Positions 1-7,194 of a stretch of DNA of 13,283 nucleotides are shown here, piece by piece (the first letter of the stretch is position 1; each line of letters starts with the position of its first letter). This stretch comes from Chitinophagaceae bacterium. Its GTDB lineage: Bacteria > Bacteroidota > Bacteroidia > Chitinophagales > Chitinophagaceae. The position numbers and the translations under genes were made by a program. The stretch is from contig JAICHT010000073.1 in assembly GCA_025924755.1 (NCBI GenBank), positions 1 to 13,283 on the forward strand, in the 5' to 3' direction. Below the pieces are notes generated by a model. It was not told where the DNA came from. It saw only the letters and a list, made by a program, of their open reading frames with translations, and searched no databases.

Positions 1-1
1 A

Positions 2-253
2 AGCGGATTGAGCCTGACTGCCATTCCAAACCCAAGTAAAACATACTTCAGTTTGGTGATAAAGAGCAATAATACTAAGGACAATGCAATTGTAAATGTA
101 TATGATGCAGTTGGCCGGTTGATAGAAGCCAGAAGTGTAAGCGCCAACCAAACAGTTTTACTGGGTTCTTTCTATACACCAGGAATTTACTTTGTCGAAG
201 TGATACAAAATAAGCAAAGGGTGAGTGTAAAACTAATCAAGCAACCCGAGTAA
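2..253 (+). CDS. C-terminal fragment of a T9SS-secreted protein (type A sorting domain)
   Basis: The reading frame is open to the left edge, so only the last 83 or so residues of a larger gene are visible. They fit a type IX secretion system C-terminal sorting domain of the Por_Secre_tail (type A) class. The visible marks are the opening I-P-N-P motif, a middle block with V-N-V-Y-D-A-V-G-R-L, then a G-I-Y-F-V-E-V strand, and a short lysine-containing end (V-K-L-I-K-Q-P-E). In this family the domain folds as a small beta-sandwich, directs a Sec-exported protein through the outer membrane, and is usually cleaved off. The cargo domain lies outside the window, so the enzyme or adhesin carried cannot be named. 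The TTG at position 8 is not a real start; the frame continues upstream. A hairpin terminator follows 20 bases after the stop. Confidence 0.88.
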   Translation, partial: SGLSLTAIPNPSKTYFSLVIKSNNTKDNAIVNVYDAVGRLIEARSVSANQTVLLGSFYTPGIYFVEVIQNKQRVSVKLIKQPE

Positions 254-272
254 TTTTTTGTTCGAATGATGT

Positions 273-303
273 AAAAAGGTGGTACAAGTAGTACCACCTT
301 TTT
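273..303. terminator. Bidirectional intrinsic terminator
   Basis: A perfect 13-bp stem, AAAAAGGTGGTAC (273-285) with GTACCACCTTTTT (291-303), closes a 5-base loop. The A-run on one arm and T-run on the other give a U-tract in either direction. It lies between the convergent T9SS cargo gene (+) and the GH63 gene (-), so it can end transcription from both sides. Confidence 0.85.
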
Positions 304-365
304 ATTTTATAGAAGCCGATTTTTTACATAATAATAAACGTGAGGGTAGTGAGAGTAGAAGCATA

Positions 366-2981
366 TCAAATTAAATTTACCAGCAGCGCTGTCCACCCGG
401 TTTGATGGCTGGCACCCAACCCCCGGGACGTATCGCCATGAAAATATTCATAAAACTGCACCAGGTCGTTACCTTCTTTTTCATAAAACCAGTTATACGG
501 CCCATATACCGGGCGATTGCCCTTTTCGTCTTTTTTAAAAATAGATGACAACTTGGAAATAAGTTCATTAGCTACCTGCTGCAGGTTTAATAAATTTCCC
601 GAACCGGTTGGGTATTCTACCTTTAAACCTTCGCCGTAAAATGCGCCATACCGCTGCAAGGCTTTTATAAATAAATAATTAATGGGCATCCATATAGGCC
701 CGCGCCAATTAGAATTTCCGCCAAACAGATCTGAAGTAGAATCGGCAGGGTCGTATTCAATAGTATAGTCGTTTCCTTCTAGCATAACGGTATAAGGATG
801 TTGCTGGTAATATTTTGATAAGGCTCTTACACCACCGGGAGCTAAAAATTCGGCTTCATCTAAAAACTTTTGCAGTATTGAAACCAGGCGTTCTTTATGC
901 ACTAATGATAACAGCACTTCTTCTTCATCGCTTTGCTCCTCACTTGGTAAATATTTATTATTGGCGATCCGGTATTGCTTATACCAATGCATTCTTTTTT
1001 TAAAATCATTCAGTTTGGCAATGCAATCTTTTTCAATAATAGAAACGGCAAACAATGGAATAAGACCCACTACAGACCGGACTTTGAGCGGAAACGGTTC
1101 TTTGCCGGTTAAATAAAGAACGTCATAAAAAAAGTGGTCATCTTCGTTCCAAAGGCCCATCTCATTCAGCGCTTCTGCAATAATTACAAAGTGCTCGTAA
1201 AACTTGGTGGCAGCGTCTTCAAACGAATCATCATGCACGGCTATTTCCAGGGCAATATCCATCATATTCAAAGCATACATTCCCATCCAACTGGTTCCGT
1301 CCGATTGTTCCAATTCTATTTCATTGGGCAGTTGAATGTTCCGATTAAAAATGCCAATATTATCAAGACCTAAAAATCCACCTTCAAAAATGTTGTTGCC
1401 ATTTATGTCTTTCCGGTTGATCCACCAGGTGAAGTTGATAATGAGCTTTTGAAATATTTTTTTCAAAAAATTGATATCGCCTTTGCCGGTTAATTTTTTT
1501 TCAATACGATATACTTCCAAAGCTGCAACCGCATGCACCGGAGGGTTTACATCACTAAAGTCCCACTCATAAGCAGGCAGTTGGCCTTCCGGTTTCATAT
1601 ACCACTCCCGCATCAATACCAGCAACTGGTTTTTTGCATAGGCGGCGTCTATCATAGCCATGGCAATAGCATGAAAAGCTGAGTCCCATGCGGCATACCA
1701 GGGATATTCCCATTTGTCCGGCATCGATAGCACATCCTGGTTTTTTAAATATTTCCAGGTATGATCCCTGCCATTTAACCTCGATTGAGAAACCGGCGTA
1801 ATGCCATCGCTGGTATGCAGCCAACGCTCTACATCAAAATGATAGTATTGCTTGCTCCATAACAAACCTGCAAAAGCCTGCCTTTGAATATTGTCTAAAT
1901 CGGCCGAACGATTGGTGAGTATGGACTGATAAAATTCGTCGGCTTCTTTTTTTCTTTTTTTAAATAGGGATTCAAAATCTTTTTCGAAAGGCGTATCTGT
2001 TTTTGTAGTGGTTAAGCGCAGGTATATTGTTTTTGAGCTACCGCCTTCTAATTGCAGCTGGTATACCGGGGCGCATTTTGTCCCCTGCTTTTTTTGCCGT
2101 AAAGCCTTTGTATTTTTATTCTCTATAATGGCTTCATGAAAAGCATCTTTTACAAACTCTGTTTCGTTGGGTTTGTTAAAAAGTTTCTGAAGGTTGGTTT
2201 CATTTTCAGTAAATAACAGGTCATCTGCATTTTGAAAATAAAAAAAATAATCATCCAGGTTTTCGTGCTTTATATGTACACTTCCTTTATTGATATATTC
2301 AATAGAAGGTTTATTTTTTAAGCCCTTATATTGCCAGCGGTTGTAAAACCAGAGTGTCGGCAAAACGGTGAGTGGCGCCGCTTCGGTGCTTCTGTTTACT
2401 ATTTCGATTTTAATATAAATATCCTCGCTGGTGCTTTTAGCGTACTCAATAAAAACATCAAAGTACTTATCATCATTAAAAACACCGGTGTCTAAAATTT
2501 CATACTCGGGAACCTGCCGGTTACGGGCTTTACTTTTATCAATTAAATCCTGGTATGGATATTCTGCCTGCGGATATTTATAGAGGTACTTCATGTAATA
2601 ATGTGTAGGAATATTATCCAGGTAATAATAGAGTTCCTTTACATCTTCGCCATGATTGCCTTCGCCATTGGTTAAGCCAAACAGCCGTTCTTTTAATATG
2701 GGGTCTTTGCCATTCCATAAGGCAATAGCAAAACAGAGGTTTTGAAAATAGTCGGATATGCCGCCGATACCATCTTCGCCCCAGCGATATGCTCGGCTGC
2801 GTGCCTGGTCGTGTGTAAAATAATTCCACGCATCGCCATTCTGGCTATAGTCTTCACGTACGGTTCCCCATTGCCTTTCGCTTAAATAAGGCCCCCATTG
2901 CTCTAGCGGTACTTCTTTAGTGGCATTGGCATCCAGTCTTTGCTGTTCAGCCGATTTATTAGTAGTGTTCATATTATCCAT
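366..2981 (-). CDS. GH63 / MGH1-like glycoside hydrolase (putative glucosidase)
   Basis: This 871-aa protein has no signal peptide and is probably cytoplasmic. It resembles the long bacterial GH63 (clan GH-G) enzymes, inverting (alpha/alpha)6-barrel hydrolases acting on alpha-glucosides or related glycosides. An N-terminal beta-rich region (to about residue 370) precedes the barrel. Barrel motifs include W-Y-A-A-W-D-S-A-F-H around Asp433, G-L-D-N at Asp540 (the position expected for the general acid), W-R-G-P-I-W at 759-764, and Y-E-Y-F with Glu845 followed by a glycine-rich G-L-G-A-S-H-Q-T-G-W end (the position expected for the base). The catalytic roles are by family analogy. The start ATG lies inside the end of the upstream SDR gene (8-base overlap); a second ATG at 2972, just after the SDR stop, is equally possible. 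The overlap suggests coupled translation. The exact substrate (glucosylglycerate, mannosylglycerate, kojibiose-type sugar, trehalose-like) cannot be read from the sequence. Confidence 0.86.
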   Translation of the reverse strand: MDNMNTTNKSAEQQRLDANATKEVPLEQWGPYLSERQWGTVREDYSQNGDAWNYFTHDQARSRAYRWGEDGIGGISDYFQNLCFAIALWNGKDPILKERLFGLTNGEGNHGEDVKELYYYLDNIPTHYYMKYLYKYPQAEYPYQDLIDKSKARNRQVPEYEILDTGVFNDDKYFDVFIEYAKSTSEDIYIKIEIVNRSTEAAPLTVLPTLWFYNRWQYKGLKNKPSIEYINKGSVHIKHENLDDYFFYFQNADDLLFTENETNLQKLFNKPNETEFVKDAFHEAIIENKNTKALRQKKQGTKCAPVYQLQLEGGSSKTIYLRLTTTKTDTPFEKDFESLFKKRKKEADEFYQSILTNRSADLDNIQRQAFAGLLWSKQYYHFDVERWLHTSDGITPVSQSRLNGRDHTWKYLKNQDVLSMPDKWEYPWYAAWDSAFHAIAMAMIDAAYAKNQLLVLMREWYMKPEGQLPAYEWDFSDVNPPVHAVAALEVYRIEKKLTGKGDINFLKKIFQKLIINFTWWINRKDINGNNIFEGGFLGLDNIGIFNRNIQLPNEIELEQSDGTSWMGMYALNMMDIALEIAVHDDSFEDAATKFYEHFVIIAEALNEMGLWNEDDHFFYDVLYLTGKEPFPLKVRSVVGLIPLFAVSIIEKDCIAKLNDFKKRMHWYKQYRIANNKYLPSEEQSDEEEVLLSLVHKERLVSILQKFLDEAEFLAPGGVRALSKYYQQHPYTVMLEGNDYTIEYDPADSTSDLFGGNSNWRGPIWMPINYLFIKALQRYGAFYGEGLKVEYPTGSGNLLNLQQVANELISKLSSIFKKDEKGNRPVYGPYNWFYEKEGNDLVQFYEYFHGDTSRGLGASHQTGWTALLVNLI

Positions 2982-3783
2982 TGGTAGAAAATCCGGGGTA
3001 AAGCGTCATGCCGCCATCTACAAAAATAGTAGCGCCGGTAATATAGTCCGATTCATCGCTGGCCAGCCATACTGCTACTTTGCCAATATCTTCGGGCTGT
3101 CCGATACGGTTGTAAGGTATTAAGGTAAGCAAACTTTTAAGTGCCTCCGGTGTTTCCCATGCCGAACGGTTGATAGGTGTTTGTATAGCCCCGGGTGCTA
3201 TACTGTTGATGCGTATTTTTTTAGGGGCTAATTCCTGCGCCATGCTTTGCATCAGCAAATTAATACCGCCTTTACTGGTGGCATAGTTTACATGGCCAGC
3301 CCATGGAATTACCTGGTGCACACTACTCATACATATAATTTTTCCTAATGCAGCGCTTCTTTCCGGTACCATTCCCCTGCGCAAAAACTCGCGGGTAGCT
3401 TCACGGGCACATAGAAACTGCCCGGTAAGATTCACATCTATCACTAATTGCCATTGCGCCAGCGTCATATTTTCAAACGGCGCATCTTGCTGCAGGCCGG
3501 CATTATTTACCAATATATCTATGGTTCCAAATTCTTTGTACATGGCCTGAAACATCGCCTGCACCTGGTCTTCTTTACTTACATCTGCATGTAGGGCAAT
3601 GGCATTGCCACCGGCTGCTTTTATTTTATCTACCACCTGCTGCGCCACTTCCGGCTTGCTTACATAATTTACTACTACGTTTGCCCCATCATTGCCCATG
3701 GCAATGGCTACGGCTTCGCCAATGCCGCTATTGGCGCCGGTTACCAGCGCCGCTTGTCCTTTCAATTTTGGATTCTGATTCAT
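2974..3783 (-). CDS. Short-chain dehydrogenase, glucose 1-dehydrogenase-like
   Basis: A 269-aa classical SDR, probably a cytoplasmic NAD(P)-dependent oxidoreductase. Visible motifs are the cofactor-binding T-G-A-N-S-G-I-G (15-22), N-N-A-G (93-96), the active-site Asn118 in D-V-N-L-T-G, Ser154, and Y-A-T-S-K (Tyr167, Lys171). Together these make a complete catalytic tetrad. The V-V-V-N-Y-x-S stretch after the second strand and the ending D-G-G-M-T-L-Y-P-G-F closely recall Bacillus-type glucose 1-dehydrogenases, which oxidise beta-D-glucose to gluconolactone; substrate identity remains inference. I chose the ATG at 3783 because the Rossmann fold begins within ten residues of it. The frame stays open for 40 more codons upstream, but that part is AT-rich and unlike SDRs. 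It is the first gene of a two-gene operon; its stop overlaps the GH63 start, which suits a step acting on released glucose. Confidence 0.9.
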   Translation of the reverse strand: MNQNPKLKGQAALVTGANSGIGEAVAIAMGNDGANVVVNYVSKPEVAQQVVDKIKAAGGNAIALHADVSKEDQVQAMFQAMYKEFGTIDILVNNAGLQQDAPFENMTLAQWQLVIDVNLTGQFLCAREATREFLRRGMVPERSAALGKIICMSSVHQVIPWAGHVNYATSKGGINLLMQSMAQELAPKKIRINSIAPGAIQTPINRSAWETPEALKSLLTLIPYNRIGQPEDIGKVAVWLASDESDYITGATIFVDGGMTLYPGFSTNG

Positions 3784-4171
3784 ATTGCTGAAACAAATTT
3801 TTAGAAATAATTTACTATAAGAATACTGAGTAATGTAGTTAAATAAAGAGCTGGCTGTTTTTAATAGTTGGTTAATGAACAAAGATTGTGCTGATAATAT
3901 CAACTGGTTGATATAATGCCATTGATATTTTCAAAGGAGAAGTTTATAAAACAAGATAATATGAAATTATCATTTACAACTTAGAGCTGCCTGAAGTTGA
4001 GCTTGATATTCGCTAACTATTAAAATGTTGGGCTCATTAATCTTTACCCGGATATTTTCATCAAAGGCAACTGATTACCTTTCTTTTTCCTTATTTTTAG
4101 ATAGCTGACCTTAATGGAAAGGAGAGATCAGTTAATTTAGTATTCAACACTCACTTTATAAAATAACGATT
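3784..4171. other. Divergent intergenic region (388 bases), AT-rich
   Basis: This gap lies between the leftward SDR/GH63 operon and the rightward isomerase-like gene and should hold both promoters. I find no gene and no RNA I can name. The nearest match to a Bacteroidota -7 box for the leftward operon is AATCTTTG at 3887-3880 (one mismatch), without a good TTTG partner upstream. For the rightward gene the nearest is TATTTTTA at 4092-4099 (last base mismatched). Neither is strong enough to call. Confidence 0.5.
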
Positions 4172-5059
4172 ATGACATCGCGACGTTCTTTTCTTAAGTC
4201 TACTACGCTTGCTTCTGCGGGAGTATTAATAGCCCCGTCTCTATTAAAACATTACGATAAAAAGTATATTGGCCTCCAGCTTTATACCGTTAGAGATGCG
4301 ATGCAAACGGATCCTTCCGGCACCTTGGCTAAAGTAGCACAAATAGGATATAACTCCGTAGAAGGCGCTACCTATACCGGCACCGAAATGTTTTATGGCA
4401 TGGATCCTAAAACATTTGCAAACGTTTTAAAACAAAACGGGCTGATTATGCCCAGCAGCCACTACCGGCTGGGCGAAGAAAAGGTCAACGGCGAATCGCA
4501 AAAAGGTACGATACTCAACGATTGGGACAGGGCTGTGGATGATGCTGCTGCCGTAGGTGTCAAGTATATGGTTTGTGCATACTTATCTACAGATGAACGT
4601 GGCAATCTGGACCATTACAAAAAAATAGGAGAGGACTTTAATAAAGCAGGAGAAAGATGTAAGAAAGCCGGCATCCAGCTTTGCTATCACAACCACGACT
4701 TTGAATTTGTGCAGCAGGATGGAAAGTATCCTTACGAAACATTGCTGCAGAATACAGACAAGAACCTGGTGAAAATGGAAATGGATATTTACTGGGTAAC
4801 GAAGGCTGGCCAGGATCCTGTAGCTTTAATTAATAAGCACCCCGGACGTTTTCCGCTATGGCATGTAAAGGATATGGATAATACCGCTGATAAAGCCTTT
4901 ACAGAAGTAGGCAATGGTACTATTGATTTTAAACGGGTATTTAAACTGGCTGATAAGGCAGGGTTGAAATACTTTTTTGTAGAGCAGGATAAAACACCCG
5001 GTTCTCCTTTTGACAGTATTACCAAAAGCATCTCGTATATTAAAAAGAACTTGGTATAA
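4172..5059 (+). CDS. Tat-exported sugar phosphate isomerase/epimerase-like TIM-barrel protein
   Basis: A 295-aa protein of the xylose-isomerase-like TIM barrel (AP endonuclease family 2) superfamily. The N-terminus carries a twin-arginine motif, S-R-R-S-F-L-K (3-9), followed by a hydrophobic stretch to about residue 25, so it is probably exported folded to the periplasm. Barrel landmarks are I-G-L-Q-L-Y-T-V-R-D (33-42), S-H-Y (96-98), Y-H-N-H-D-F-E-F (172-179), M-E-M-D-I-Y-W-V (202-209), W-H-V-K-D (230-234), G-N-G-T-I-D-F (248-254) and V-E-Q-D (270-273). The Glu, Asp and His residues in these blocks are the usual metal ligands of the superfamily. Bacteroidota carry many such proteins, often near sugar-oxidation genes, and few have known substrates. 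It appears monocistronic: a divergent gap precedes it and a strong terminator follows 21 bases after the stop. Confidence 0.88.
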   Translation: MTSRRSFLKSTTLASAGVLIAPSLLKHYDKKYIGLQLYTVRDAMQTDPSGTLAKVAQIGYNSVEGATYTGTEMFYGMDPKTFANVLKQNGLIMPSSHYRLGEEKVNGESQKGTILNDWDRAVDDAAAVGVKYMVCAYLSTDERGNLDHYKKIGEDFNKAGERCKKAGIQLCYHNHDFEFVQQDGKYPYETLLQNTDKNLVKMEMDIYWVTKAGQDPVALINKHPGRFPLWHVKDMDNTADKAFTEVGNGTIDFKRVFKLADKAGLKYFFVEQDKTPGSPFDSITKSISYIKKNLV

Positions 5060-5080
5060 ATAAGTAAGCTGATAGCATTT

Positions 5081-5121
5081 AAAACGAAAACCATTTGAAC
5101 AGATCAAATGGTTTTCGTTTT
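5081..5121. terminator. Bidirectional intrinsic terminator, 18-bp perfect stem
   Basis: AAAACGAAAACCATTTGA (5081-5098) pairs perfectly with TCAAATGGTTTTCGTTTT (5104-5121) around the 5-base loop ACAGA. T-rich ends exist in both directions. It separates the convergent isomerase-like gene (+) and KAS III gene (-), so it probably ends both transcripts. Confidence 0.85.
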
Positions 5122-5162
5122 TGCAAAAAGAAGTTTGGAGTAGCTGCTTTTGTAATATGTAG

Positions 5163-6230
5163 TTACACCCTATAGCAGATAGCATTAATATTCATACCGG
5201 CGCCTACGGATGCAAATAGTATCACATCACCGGTTTGAAGATTGTGGCCCGGGTCGCAACCTTTATTTACCAAATCAAATAAGGTAGGCACAGTAGCAAC
5301 CGAACTATTGCCTAAATAATGAATGCACATAGGCATGATATCTTCAGGAGCTTTGGGTATGTCATATAACTTATACAGCGCCTGCACAATGGCTTCATCC
5401 ATTTTTTCATTGGCCTGGTGAATAAATATCTTTTTTAAATCGGTAATGGATAGGCCACTTTTATCAAGGCAATCTTTCATAGCTTGAGGCACATATTTCA
5501 GCGCATATTCATACACCTTTCTTCCCTTCATTTTCATATACTTTACCTCCTGGTCATCTGCAGGGTTATAAGGTTGATCCATATATAAAAAGAACGTTTC
5601 TTCGGCGCAATGGCTCAGGCCGCTGCTTGAAAGTATTCCCCTGTTTTCGGTTTCTTTGTATTCAACCACCGTGGCTCCTGCACCATCGCTAAATATCATG
5701 CTATCCCTGTCGTGCACATCAATTATTCTGGATAGGGTTTCGGCACCTATTACCAAGGCTTTTTTAGCCATGCCTGCTTTAAAAAACGCGTCGGTTTGTA
5801 TCATGCCTAATACCCAGCCCGGGCAGCCAAATAACACATCGAAGGCTATGCAAGACGGATTTTTGATGTTTAACTGGTGTTTTACCCTGCTGGCTAAAGC
5901 AGGCACTGTATCGGATTGTATGCTTCCTTTTTTTACATCTCCAAAGTTATGGGCTACTATAATCAGGTCGAGAGTTTCGGGGTTAATGCCACTATCTTCA
6001 ATAGCATTAGCCGCAGCAAAGGCTGCTATATTTGATGCCGTTAAGTTATCCGATACATAGCGCCTTTCTGCAATGCCGGTAATTTTATGAAATTTATCGA
6101 TGATGGTAGCGCTATCTGTTTCTATAGGCGTACTATCTTCTGCATAAAATTTTTGATTTATAAAGTCGCTGTTCTTTTTAATTTCAGTTGGTATGTAACT
6201 GCCTGTTCCTGTAATTACTGACCGCATCAT
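5163..6230 (-). CDS. 3-oxoacyl-ACP synthase III family protein (FabH-like)
   Basis: A 355-aa thiolase-fold condensing enzyme of the KAS III family. It should join an acyl-CoA starter to malonyl-ACP, or perform a related Claisen condensation, in the cytoplasm. The catalytic triad is complete: Cys136 in F-G-C-P-G, His271 in I-H-Q-A-N and Asn308 in Y-L-G-N-S-S. The S-D-G-A-G-A block (181-186) and the C-terminal glycine loop S-V-G-A-G-M (341-346) are also typical. It is about 30 residues longer than housekeeping FabH, and its Asn motif reads N-S-S-V-A-T rather than the common N-T-S. It may therefore belong to a Bacteroidota side branch (special starter units, or resorcinol- or alkene-type products) rather than primary fatty acid initiation. 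No acyl carrier protein or other fab gene is adjacent. Two ATG codons in tandem (6230 and 6227) are possible starts. It appears monocistronic. Confidence 0.87.
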   Translation of the reverse strand: MMRSVITGTGSYIPTEIKKNSDFINQKFYAEDSTPIETDSATIIDKFHKITGIAERRYVSDNLTASNIAAFAAANAIEDSGINPETLDLIIVAHNFGDVKKGSIQSDTVPALASRVKHQLNIKNPSCIAFDVLFGCPGWVLGMIQTDAFFKAGMAKKALVIGAETLSRIIDVHDRDSMIFSDGAGATVVEYKETENRGILSSSGLSHCAEETFFLYMDQPYNPADDQEVKYMKMKGRKVYEYALKYVPQAMKDCLDKSGLSITDLKKIFIHQANEKMDEAIVQALYKLYDIPKAPEDIMPMCIHYLGNSSVATVPTLFDLVNKGCDPGHNLQTGDVILFASVGAGMNINAICYRV

Positions 6231-6302
6231 AATAGTGAAAATGGTATTTTAAAGCGTATTTGTTGATTTCAATAACTGCTGTTTGGAAGAACACAAATTT
6301 TT

Positions 6303-6310
6303 CAAATGTA
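6303..6310 (-). promoter_or_regulatory. Possible Bacteroidota -7 promoter box for the KAS III gene
   Basis: Read on the minus strand this is TACATTTG, a full match to the Bacteroidota TAnnTTTG consensus. It lies about 73 bases before the KAS III start. No TTTG element is seen at the expected upstream distance, so support is partial. Confidence 0.35.
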
Positions 6311-6502
6311 GGTTAAAGTACGAATGTCAGGTAAGTTTTTAGGTTTTAGGGGATAAAAGGATTACGTTTTCGGCAATTTAGCGTATGGCAAAACTGCATA
6401 TAAATTTAATTGCTTAAAAATAAAGTAATAAAATTTTTATTTGAGCGACCGAGTATCGGTTACTAAGGTAAATATAAAGGCTTAATGGAGGCTGAAAGGC
6501 AT

Positions 6503-6529
6503 AAAAAAAGCCTTGGTAAACCAAGGCTT
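6503..6529 (-). terminator. Intrinsic terminator of the RRM gene
   Basis: A 9-bp stem, AAGCCTTGG (6508-6516) with CCAAGGCTT (6521-6529), has a 4-base loop. On the minus strand it is followed by a run of seven T (6509-6503). It lies 20 bases after the RRM gene stop. Confidence 0.85.
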
Positions 6530-6548
6530 GCTCACAAAAGATAATATA

Positions 6549-6863
6549 TTAAAACCTTTTTTTGTAGCCACCGCCACCATTGTTACCTTGGTAGCCGCCG
6601 CTGTTACGGGCAGGTCTGTCTTCTTTTGGTTTAGCTTCCATTACACGAATGGTTCTGCCTTCTACTGAAGCTTGATCTAATTCAGCAATTGCTTTTTTAG
6701 AAGCTTCATCGTCAGACATTTCAACAAAACCAAATCCACGGGATTGGTTCGTCATTTTGTCTACAATCACCTTGGCTGAAGTTACTTCTCCATAAGGTGC
6801 AAAAAACTCTTTTAAGTCTTCATCCTGTACGTTGAAGCTTAAATTTGAAACGTAAATGTTCAT
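6549..6863 (-). CDS. Single-RRM RNA-binding protein with glycine-rich tail
   Basis: A 104-aa protein made of one RNA recognition motif and a short tail. RNP2 is I-Y-V-S-N-L (3-8) at the start; RNP1 is R-G-F-G-F-V-E-M (42-49). Two exposed aromatics are kept, while the last RNP1 position is Met instead of Phe or Tyr. The tail from about residue 87 is rich in Gly, Asn and basic residues and ends in Y-K-K-R-F. Such proteins in cyanobacteria and Bacteroidota bind single-stranded RNA, and several are cold-induced; a chaperone or post-transcriptional role here is inference. The ATG at 6863 is chosen because RNP2 begins two residues later; the open frame continues 13 codons upstream without RRM features. 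It is monocistronic, with a terminator below and a probable leader of more than 100 bases above. Confidence 0.93.
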   Translation of the reverse strand: MNIYVSNLSFNVQDEDLKEFFAPYGEVTSAKVIVDKMTNQSRGFGFVEMSDDEASKKAIAELDQASVEGRTIRVMEAKPKEDRPARNSGGYQGNNGGGGYKKRF

Positions 6864-6982
6864 TCTTTCTTTTTTAAAATTAAAGTATCTGAGGCGAAGC
6901 AATAAATTGAAAGAAACTAATGCGTAGAAAAAACTTACAGATTAATTGACTTTTACTAAATGCGATGCTCAAATTAACTAGG

Positions 6983-6990
6983 CAAATCTA
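6983..6990 (-). promoter_or_regulatory. Possible Bacteroidota -7 promoter box for the RRM gene
   Basis: On the minus strand this reads TAGATTTG, matching TAnnTTTG. A partial upstream element, CTTTA, lies near 7016-7012. The start codon is 120 bases downstream, implying a leader of roughly 110 bases, long for so small a gene. Confidence 0.4.
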
Positions 6991-7150
6991 GACTATATTT
7001 CTTTAATTAATGTAAAGAAAATTATAAACTTATCATTTTTTAGTAAAAACATTTCTTTACCGCGTATTTAACAATCTTCTCTTTTTATAAGAAGAAATGA
7101 CTTGCTACTAGAGGAAAGATGCATTATTATTATAAATTTCGGGAGCAAAA

Positions 7151-7178
7151 GAAAAGCCCCTGAATAACAGGGGGCTTT
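7151..7178 (-). terminator. Intrinsic terminator of the susCD operon
   Basis: AAAGCCCCTG (7153-7162) pairs with CAGGGGGCTTT (7168-7178) with one bulged G and a 5-base AATAA loop. On the minus strand a T-rich tract follows. It starts 17 bases after the susD stop. Confidence 0.8.
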
Positions 7179-7194
7179 CTTGCAAAAAAATGCT

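Larger units (their letters stand above)
6231..6548. other. Intergenic region between KAS III and RRM genes (318 bases)
   Basis: No gene is seen. The left part holds the probable KAS III promoter and the right end holds the terminator of the RRM gene. The middle (about 6340-6480) is AT-rich with only a short chance-level hairpin, ACCGA-GTA-TCGGT. Confidence 0.5.
6864..7194. other. Intergenic region upstream of the RRM gene (331 bases)
   Basis: No gene is seen. It is very AT-rich. It holds the probable promoter and long leader of the RRM gene (about 6864-7020), unassigned sequence (about 7020-7140), and the terminator of the susCD operon near its right end. Confidence 0.5.

Noticed and set aside
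3784..3903. A 40-codon N-terminal extension of the SDR frame
   Set aside because: It is AT-rich, unlike SDR N-termini, and the ATG at 3783 places the Rossmann glycine motif at the normal distance from the start.
3943..3956. TTTATAAAACAAGA shared with 12247-12260
   Set aside because: A 14-base AT-rich match in two promoter-type gaps, with no extended similarity, is compatible with chance and does not show a mobile element.
3955..3971. Small hairpin GATAAT-ATGAA-ATTATC
   Set aside because: A 6-bp AT-rich stem is weak, has no U-tract and can arise by chance in this composition.
5656..6060. A 134-codon plus-strand open frame opposite the KAS III gene
   Set aside because: It is the complement of conserved KAS III coding sequence, with no recognisable domain of its own.
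6864..6902. A 13-codon upstream extension of the RRM protein
   Set aside because: RNP2 begins two residues after the ATG at 6863, the usual layout for these proteins; the extension has no family support.
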